Of a stretch of DNA of 39,441 nt, positions 35,201 through 39,441 are shown piece by piece. The translations under genes and the position numbers were made by a program. The notes below the pieces were generated by a model that ran no database searches, was not told the DNA's origin, and saw only the letters and a program-made list of their open reading frames with translations. Numbering within the stretch: position 1 is the first letter of the stretch; each line of letters starts with the position of its first letter. The stretch comes from an uncultured Bacteroidota bacterium (GTDB lineage: Bacteria > Bacteroidota > Bacteroidia > Bacteroidales > F082). Location: positions 1 to 39,441 of the forward strand of contig CALCGQ010000198.1 in assembly GCA_937901015.1 (NCBI GenBank), read 5' to 3'.

Positions 35201-35589
35201 ACGATAATGGTCTTTTTGTCACCCGACATTGTTCGCTTTAGAACTTCGGTTCTTGAAAGTTGATAAGCTCTGTCAACCTTTTCTGGTTCATAAGGACGAG
35301 AGTAAGATGTTGGGTAAAAAAGTACTTTTTTCTGATTCAACTCCAAATCCGACTCATCCAGCAACGATTCAATATCGTTATAGTAATAGGCAGCCTGTTC
35401 CTTATCCGGTAATACAACCACATGTTGTTGCTTCCCTTTTTTTTCCAATATGGAAGCGATTGTTAATGCAACAGATGATCCAATTACTCCAACTAGTTGA
35501 ATATGTTTTGTGCCGGAATCAATTGATTGCTGCAGTTTAATTGAAGAAAGGCCATCGGCAAACTTCTTTATAAGTTGGTCAGGATTCAA
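32227..35589 (-). CDS. mfd: Transcription-repair coupling factor Mfd
   Basis: A 1120-residue protein, full length for Mfd. In order: UvrB-like N-terminal region (residues 1-350), the RNA-polymerase-interacting domain at about 440-510 (DLNPGDYITHIDHGVGKFDG), the RecG-like translocase (Walker A GDVGFGKTEIA with Lys602, DEEQ box with Asp697, TATPIPRTL, then QLRGRVGRS and RDLDIRGAGNILG) and the C-terminal TRCF domain (from about 1000). Mfd displaces stalled RNA polymerase and recruits UvrA for strand-specific repair. The start is a TTG at 35589: the upstream frame has a stop and no ATG, and no Met occurs for over 100 residues. A -7 box at 35615-35622 lies just upstream. Divergent from fbp. Confidence 0.97.
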   Translation of the reverse strand: MNPDQLIKKFADGLSSIKLQQSIDSGTKHIQLVGVIGSSVALTIASILEKKGKQQHVVVLPDKEQAAYYYNDIESLLDESDLELNQKKVLFYPTSYSRPYEPEKVDRAYQLSRTEVLKRTMSGDKKTIIVTYPEALAEKVVTKKYLSKNLMKLRVGEEVSLDFITDLLYELEFEHADFVSEPGQFAIRGGIVDVYSFSNEHPYRIEFFGDEVESIRAFDPTSQLSIQKLNRITLLPNVQSRKIVEQRVDFLSYIPNATTLWIENIKLTLDCIDKEYNKAILSFEKLEDQNEAVSPEILFTKSNYVDSILAGFSTIEFSNSNYFSDAAKIEFNQSPQPSFNKNFELLIGDIAKRTYEGYKCLIFSNNKKQIERLYAIFEDLQDDRPESERVKFTPVYQSLSNGFIDDDIKVLCYTDHQIFNRYHRFRLREGFANKEVISIKDLYDLNPGDYITHIDHGVGKFDGLQIVDNNGKKQEAIRLIYKNDDILYVSIHSLHRISKYVGKDGTPPILNKLGSKAWSNLKNKTKNRVKDIARDLIKLYAERKDSKGFQYAPDTYLQNELEASFIYEDTPDQLKATIDTKRDMEAESPMDRLICGDVGFGKTEIAIRAAFKAVTDSKQVAVLVPTTILALQHFKTFAQRLAEFPATVDYINRFKSTKQQKDTLQRLKEGKVDILIGTHRLLSKDIEFKDLGLFIVDEEQKFGVSAKEKLKQFRANIDTLTLTATPIPRTLQFSLMGARDLSIINTAPPNRHPIQTQIRSFGADVISDAINYEISRGGQVFFVHNRVQNIMDVYDMLVKFVPGIRIGIGHGQMDGQTLEKVMLDFIDGDYDVLLATTIIESGLDIPNANTIIINDAQNHGLSDLHQLRGRVGRSNKQAFCYLLSPPLSTLTNEARKRLKAIEEHGDLGSGFNIAMRDLDIRGAGNILGAEQSGFISDIGYEMYQKILNEAIIELKESEFAELYNKEKTAENFIADCQIETDLEIRIPDDYIGNITERLSLYKELDNLENEEQIQLFCNTLIDRFGPIPTETNSLINIVRLRWVAKSIGFVKLNLKHNRMTGYFPASQESPYFQSDQFGKVLNFIQTNPTAAVMKEIKGSLTLRFEPVKTVNSALSLIRMI

Positions 35590-35614
35590 ATTTGAAATTT
35601 TATTACAAAGAACG

Positions 35615-35622
35615 CAAAACTA
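35615..35622 (-). promoter_or_regulatory. Putative -7 box (TAGTTTTG) for mfd
   Basis: An exact TAnnTTTG match on the minus strand, 26 bases before the TTG start of mfd, giving a leader of about 20 bases and supporting that start. No good -33 TTTG is visible. Confidence 0.5.
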
Positions 35623-35727
35623 AGAAAAATGGAGATTTCATTTTACTAATTTCAGATTCAATAATTATCAAATTAATAAATAATACAATCCTTATTTAGA
35701 ATAATTTTTAATTACAAATGGATTTTC

Positions 35728-35735
35728 TATTTTTG
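35728..35735 (+). promoter_or_regulatory. Putative -7 box (TATTTTTG) for fbp
   Basis: An exact TAnnTTTG match, 35 bases before the ATG at 35771, giving a leader of about 30 bases. The -33 region is AT-rich with no clear TTTG. Together with 35615-35622 it defines divergent promoters for mfd and fbp. Confidence 0.55.
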
Positions 35736-35770
35736 CAGCGAATTCAAACTTCAATAACTCAATATCCCAG

Positions 35771-37753
35771 ATGGTTAAATTTGATGCTAAGAAATACGCA
35801 ACGAAGGATTTAGAAAAGCACATTAAATATCTAAACCTATTGTCCGACCGATTCCCAAATGTGCAATCAGCAAGTACGGAAATTATAAACCTTGAGGCAA
35901 TTTTAAACTTACCAAAGGGAACGGAACACTTCCTTTCTGATATTCATGGTGAGTATGAAACATTTAGCCACGTACTGGCCAATGCTTCAGGTGTTGTGGT
36001 TAGGAAGATTGATGAGGTATTTGGTAAAACTCTTCGAAAAAAAGAGAAATCACTGCTAGCAACTTTAATTTATTACCCGAAGGAAAAACTGGAATTGGTA
36101 TTAAAGAGCGAAGATGATATTAATGAATGGTATGGGATAACACTGCAAAGATTATCTAAAGTAGCTCGTGCAGCTGCCTCCAAATACACCAGATCAAAAG
36201 TTCGAAAGGCAATGCCCAACGACTTTGCCTATATAATTGATGAATTATTAAATGAGAGTGGAGAGGATAAGGAAGAATACTTTGAGGGTATTATTAATTC
36301 CATTATTAATATAGATCGTGCTGAAGCATTTATTATTGCCATATGTGAGTTTATTCAGCAACTATTGGTTGATCGTCTGCATATTATTGGTGATATTTTT
36401 GATAGAGGACCTCATCCTGAAAAGGTAATGGACCGATTAATGAGTTACCATGCTGTTGATGTCCAATGGGGTAATCATGATATTGTTTGGATGGGTGCTG
36501 CAGCCGGAAACCTTGCCTTAATTGCAAATGTTATAAGAATATCTTTGAGATACAATAATCTTGATACTCTGGAAGATGCATATGGTATAAATATGCTTCC
36601 CTTGGCCAGATTTGCCATGGAAAAATATGCAAAGGATCCTTGTGATTTATATGCCATTAAAGGTGATGCTAGGCATTCTGATATTAAGTTGCTGAAGCAA
36701 ATGCAAAAGGCAATTTCAATAATACAATTTAAACTGGAAGGGCAAACCTCCAAACGGAATCCTCAATTCAAAATGGTTGACCGTCAGGTTTTTGATAATG
36801 TTGACTTTAAAACAGGAACTATTGTTTTAAATGGAAAGAAACATAAGCTGAAAGAGAATAACTTCCCAACCATAGACCCTGCAAACCCTTACGAACTAAG
36901 TCAGGATGAATTGGAAGTTATGGATAAGCTAAGATCTAGTTTTATTAATAGTCAGCGTCTAAAAACACATGTCGACTTCTTGTTTACCAGAGGAAGTATG
37001 TATCTTACTCATAACTCAAATCTTCTATATCATGGTTGCATACCAATGGATGAGAATGGGGATTTCGAAGAGCTGGAGATTGAAGGTGCTAATTATTCAG
37101 GAAAACAATTATGTGATCATCTAGATCGTGTGGCCAGAAAGGGATATTTTCAACGTAAATTGAAACCAGAAGATAACCCTGGTTTAGATTATATGTGGTA
37201 TTTATGGTGTGGACCGCTTTCTCCATTATTTGGGAAAAAGAAAATGGCAACTTTTGAGAGATATTATATCGAAGATAAAGCTACCCACAAAGAAGGGCGC
37301 AACGCATATTATACTCTTGCATTTAATGAGGAGAAATATTGTGATAAGATATTAACGGAATTTGAATTGGATCCTGCAATTTCACATATTGTAAATGGTC
37401 ATGTACCTGTAAAAGTGAAAAAAGGTGAAAGCCCAATTAAAGCAAATGGGAAATTATTTGTAATCGATGGTGGTATGTCAATTCCATATCAGCAAGTAAC
37501 TGGAGTATCAGGATATACATTGATTTTTAATTCATATGGTTTGGTATTAGTTGAACATAAAGAGTTTTCATCAATGGCAAATGCCATCAAGGAAGAAAAA
37601 GATATAATATCCGACCGTGTATTTATTGAAGGCACTGCAGCCAGAAAAAGAGTTGCCGATACTGATGTTGGTAAGGATCTTAATATTCAGATTGATGATC
37701 TGAAATTGTTGCTGGCAGCATTTAGGAAAGGTCTGATAAAAGAAAAGAGGTAA
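35771..37753 (+). CDS. fbp: Fructose-1,6-bisphosphatase, class III
   Basis: A 660-residue protein of the large calcineurin-like class III FBPase family found in Firmicutes and Bacteroidota; the length is normal for the family. The phosphoesterase metal motifs are intact: FLSDIHGEYETF (Asp57, His59), IIGDIFDRGPHPEK and VQWGNHDIVWMGA, with a late NGHVPVKVKKGESP and VIDGGMS. It hydrolyses fructose-1,6-bisphosphate to fructose-6-phosphate in gluconeogenesis, in the cytoplasm. It has its own promoter box and lies 78 bases before the aspartate kinase gene. Confidence 0.97.
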   Translation: MVKFDAKKYATKDLEKHIKYLNLLSDRFPNVQSASTEIINLEAILNLPKGTEHFLSDIHGEYETFSHVLANASGVVVRKIDEVFGKTLRKKEKSLLATLIYYPKEKLELVLKSEDDINEWYGITLQRLSKVARAAASKYTRSKVRKAMPNDFAYIIDELLNESGEDKEEYFEGIINSIINIDRAEAFIIAICEFIQQLLVDRLHIIGDIFDRGPHPEKVMDRLMSYHAVDVQWGNHDIVWMGAAAGNLALIANVIRISLRYNNLDTLEDAYGINMLPLARFAMEKYAKDPCDLYAIKGDARHSDIKLLKQMQKAISIIQFKLEGQTSKRNPQFKMVDRQVFDNVDFKTGTIVLNGKKHKLKENNFPTIDPANPYELSQDELEVMDKLRSSFINSQRLKTHVDFLFTRGSMYLTHNSNLLYHGCIPMDENGDFEELEIEGANYSGKQLCDHLDRVARKGYFQRKLKPEDNPGLDYMWYLWCGPLSPLFGKKKMATFERYYIEDKATHKEGRNAYYTLAFNEEKYCDKILTEFELDPAISHIVNGHVPVKVKKGESPIKANGKLFVIDGGMSIPYQQVTGVSGYTLIFNSYGLVLVEHKEFSSMANAIKEEKDIISDRVFIEGTAARKRVADTDVGKDLNIQIDDLKLLLAAFRKGLIKEKR

Positions 37754-37822
37754 CAGAGTGATTAACTAACAAAATCGTTATATTTACTTTTTTTGAAGAA
37801 CATTTAAGGTACAATTGGATTG

Positions 37823-37827
37823 AGGAG
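37823..37827 (+). promoter_or_regulatory. Shine-Dalgarno AGGAG deciding the aspartate kinase start
   Basis: AGGAG ends four bases before the ATG at 37832 and favours that start over the in-frame TTG at 37820. Confidence 0.55.
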
Positions 37828-37831
37828 AGTA

Positions 37832-39082
37832 ATGAAGTTTGGTGGAGCATTAATGAAAGATGCTCAAGGCATTACAAGAGTTGGCGGACTTATTGAAGAG
37901 TTTAGCTGTGAACCTTTGGTAGTTGTTGTTTCGGCAATTGGTAAGACCACTAACGCTTTGGAAATACTTTGTGAAAAATCACAATTAGGAGAACCTGTTG
38001 ATAAAGATTTCTACAAAGTAAAAAAACTTCATTTGGAGATTTATAATGAACTATTTCCACAGGGAAATAGCCAAATGTCCATTGCTTTAAGTGATCTTTT
38101 TGATGATCTCTGGACTGCACTTAATGAAGAATACCAAAATAGATATGAAGCCTACGATAACATTGTTTCTATTGGCGAAGAATTATCATCTTGCATAGTT
38201 TATCATTATCTGGTTTCCAAGGGTATTAAAACACGATTATTGAGTTCAAAATGTCTGATTAGCACAGATAGTAACTATACTGATGCTGAGGTAAATTGGA
38301 ATTATACAACTAAAACAATTAATTCACGTGTTATCCCCACTTTAGAAAATAGAGAAGTTGTAATAACACAAGGGTTTATTGGAGCAGACAGCTTAGGTAA
38401 AACAACAACTCTTGGTAGGGAAGGATCAGACTTTACTGCAGCAATTTTTGGAAATATTATTGATGCTGATGAGGTCACAATTTGGAAGGATGTTCCTGGT
38501 TTAATGAATGCTGATCCGGCGCGTTTTGAAAATGCGGTAAAGCTTGATAGTTTATCATATCATGAAGCTATTGAGCTTGCATATTATGGTGCATCAGTAA
38601 TCCATCCTAAAACAATACAACCTCTTAAAGTAAAGAATATTCCACTTATTGTTAGACCATATTATGATTCTTCACTTGAGCCAACAAGAATCACAAATAA
38701 TACTGATAGTGACGGTGCTGAATCAAGTATTATAGTTAAAGACAACCAGATACTACTTTCAATAAGTACTCAGAACTTATCATTTATTGCTGAGAATAAT
38801 CTTAAGCAAATATTTGATGCCTTTAGTAGAAATAAGGCTCATATAAATTTAATGCAAAATTCTGCAGTAAGTTTTTCTGTTTGTTTTAATGAGGATCTTA
38901 TTAAATTGGAGTCGATTATTGATGAGCTTAAAGACAATTTTAAACTTAGGTACAACACAGGTTTACAGTTGATTACTGTTCGTCATTATAATGATGAACT
39001 TGTGAATAAGCTAATAGGAGAAAGTAAGGTATATCTTGTTCAAAAAAGTCGTGTTACCGTTCAGGTATTATTAAAACGGTAG
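37832..39082 (+). CDS. Aspartate kinase (monofunctional, ACT-domain)
   Basis: A 416-residue cytoplasmic enzyme. The N-terminal amino-acid kinase domain starts at once with KFGGALMKD (residues 2-10; the family signature is KFGGTSV), followed by VVVSAIGKTTNALE, then ITQGFIGAD, TTTLGREGSDFTAA and VTIWKDVPGLMNADPA. Residues about 310-416 form the regulatory ACT region, which in this family senses lysine or threonine. It phosphorylates aspartate in the first step towards lysine, methionine, threonine and diaminopimelate. There is no homoserine dehydrogenase domain. The ATG at 37832 is preferred to the TTG at 37820. It ends before a strong terminator and may be co-transcribed with fbp. Confidence 0.94.
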   Translation: MKFGGALMKDAQGITRVGGLIEEFSCEPLVVVVSAIGKTTNALEILCEKSQLGEPVDKDFYKVKKLHLEIYNELFPQGNSQMSIALSDLFDDLWTALNEEYQNRYEAYDNIVSIGEELSSCIVYHYLVSKGIKTRLLSSKCLISTDSNYTDAEVNWNYTTKTINSRVIPTLENREVVITQGFIGADSLGKTTTLGREGSDFTAAIFGNIIDADEVTIWKDVPGLMNADPARFENAVKLDSLSYHEAIELAYYGASVIHPKTIQPLKVKNIPLIVRPYYDSSLEPTRITNNTDSDGAESSIIVKDNQILLSISTQNLSFIAENNLKQIFDAFSRNKAHINLMQNSAVSFSVCFNEDLIKLESIIDELKDNFKLRYNTGLQLITVRHYNDELVNKLIGESKVYLVQKSRVTVQVLLKR

Positions 39083-39097
39083 TTCGGTAATAGGCAT

Positions 39098-39134
39098 AAA
39101 AAAACCCTGATAGAATTTCTATCAGGGTTTTTTT
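39098..39134. terminator. Strong bidirectional rho-independent terminator
   Basis: CCCTGATAGAA (39105-39115) pairs with TTCTATCAGGG (39117-39127), flanked by seven A and seven T. Placed between the aspartate kinase gene and the convergent T9SS-cargo gene, it can end both transcripts. Confidence 0.93.
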
Positions 39135-39147
39135 ATGTAATCTTAAA

Positions 39148-39441
39148 CTATTTAATTAATAGCTTGTTTGTAACGATATTTCCATCTTTCATTACGCTTA
39201 CCATATAAAGTCCCAGTTTGTTACCAATAGGGATTTGCATAGAAGTGTTATTAATAGAACTGCTATAAACCTTTTGTCCCATTAAATTTGTAATGATCAC
39301 ATCTGCACCATTCCAGGCATCTGATGAATTAATAGTTACAAACCCTGGTTTACTGGAAATAATAATATTGTTGTCTTCAGTATCACCTATACCAACAGTA
39401 CCCCAGTCACTTAGTTCAATATCATCAATAAATCCGCCATA
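39148..39441 (-). CDS. C-terminal end of a T9SS-secreted protein (partial, runs off the window)
   Basis: The minus-strand frame is open from the right edge to a TAG at 39148-39150, giving 97 C-terminal residues. They start YGGFIDDIELSDWG, the usual close of a jelly-roll or lectin-like domain, followed by a type IX secretion (type A) sorting domain: SSKPGFVTINSS, ADVIITNLMGQKVYS, IPIGNKLGLYMVSV and a final VTNKLLIK. This domain directs cargo through the Por/T9SS pathway to the surface, where it is usually removed. The nature of the rest of the protein cannot be seen. Confidence 0.85.
   Translation of the reverse strand, partial: YGGFIDDIELSDWGTVGIGDTEDNNIIISSKPGFVTINSSDAWNGADVIITNLMGQKVYSSSINNTSMQIPIGNKLGLYMVSVMKDGNIVTNKLLIK

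Noticed and set aside
37820-37831. TTG start adding four residues to aspartate kinase
   Set aside because: The family starts directly at the KFGG motif, and AGGAG precedes the ATG at 37832; the TTG lies upstream of that ribosome-binding site.
1-39441. Genomic island, prophage or integrated element
   Set aside because: No integrase, transposase, tRNA, flanking direct repeats or evident change in base composition; housekeeping genes adjoin the accessory region without visible junctions.

Overview
The window reads as a chromosomal stretch of a low-GC Bacteroidota bacterium, probably an anaerobic or facultative marine/sediment lineage such as Marinilabiliales/Bacteroidales; this placement is an inference. 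Evidence: Bacteroidota-type -7 promoter boxes (TAnnTTTG) upstream of several genes, mostly weak Shine-Dalgarno signals, a type IX secretion sorting domain at the right edge, a DUF5777 barrel, free-standing regulator-type beta-propellers, and a class III (calcineurin-like) fructose-bisphosphatase. I see no tRNA, rRNA, CRISPR array, transposase, integrase or phage gene.

Region 1 (269-12426) is an electron-transfer locus with 42 candidate c-type haem sites in six proteins. On the plus strand a tight three-gene unit encodes a tetrahaem cytochrome, a Tat-exported four-cluster ferredoxin and an NrfD-type quinone-interacting membrane protein, followed by a DUF2339 membrane protein. A bidirectional terminator (4452-4485) separates these from minus-strand genes. 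In transcription order those are a monohaem lipoprotein and a DUF5777 outer-membrane barrel, a terminator hairpin, then a NapC-like heptahaem membrane cytochrome, another heptahaem cytochrome overlapping a small cytochrome b, a 19-haem cytochrome fused to a membrane cytochrome b, and a c554-like tetrahaem protein. Three or more quinone-facing modules feeding periplasmic multihaem wires suggest respiration on, or electron exchange with, an acceptor or donor outside the cytoplasm. No terminal reductase is present.

Region 2 (12791-30502) holds a double CbbX-like AAA+ ATPase and then two divergent operons from a 120-bp intergenic region. The leftward seven-gene operon (25069 to 15608) encodes an LPP20-like secreted protein, a transglutaminase-like plus beta-propeller protein, a beta-helix/K+-channel-like protein with a degenerate selectivity filter, two polytopic membrane proteins, a SAM-domain plus kinesin-light-chain-type TPR protein, and a SUKH plus TPR protein. 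The rightward operon encodes a zinc-ribbon protein, a CsgG-like protein with TPR and SH3 modules, a multidomain LPP20/FlgO-like protein and a secreted beta-propeller. This is the best candidate in the window for an undescribed system: an envelope-spanning assembly with cytoplasmic scaffold proteins.

Region 3 (30499-39441) is mostly housekeeping: a metallophosphoesterase-like lipoprotein and a family 2 glycosyltransferase, mfd, fbp, an aspartate kinase, a strong terminator, and the C-terminal end of a T9SS-secreted protein running off the right edge.
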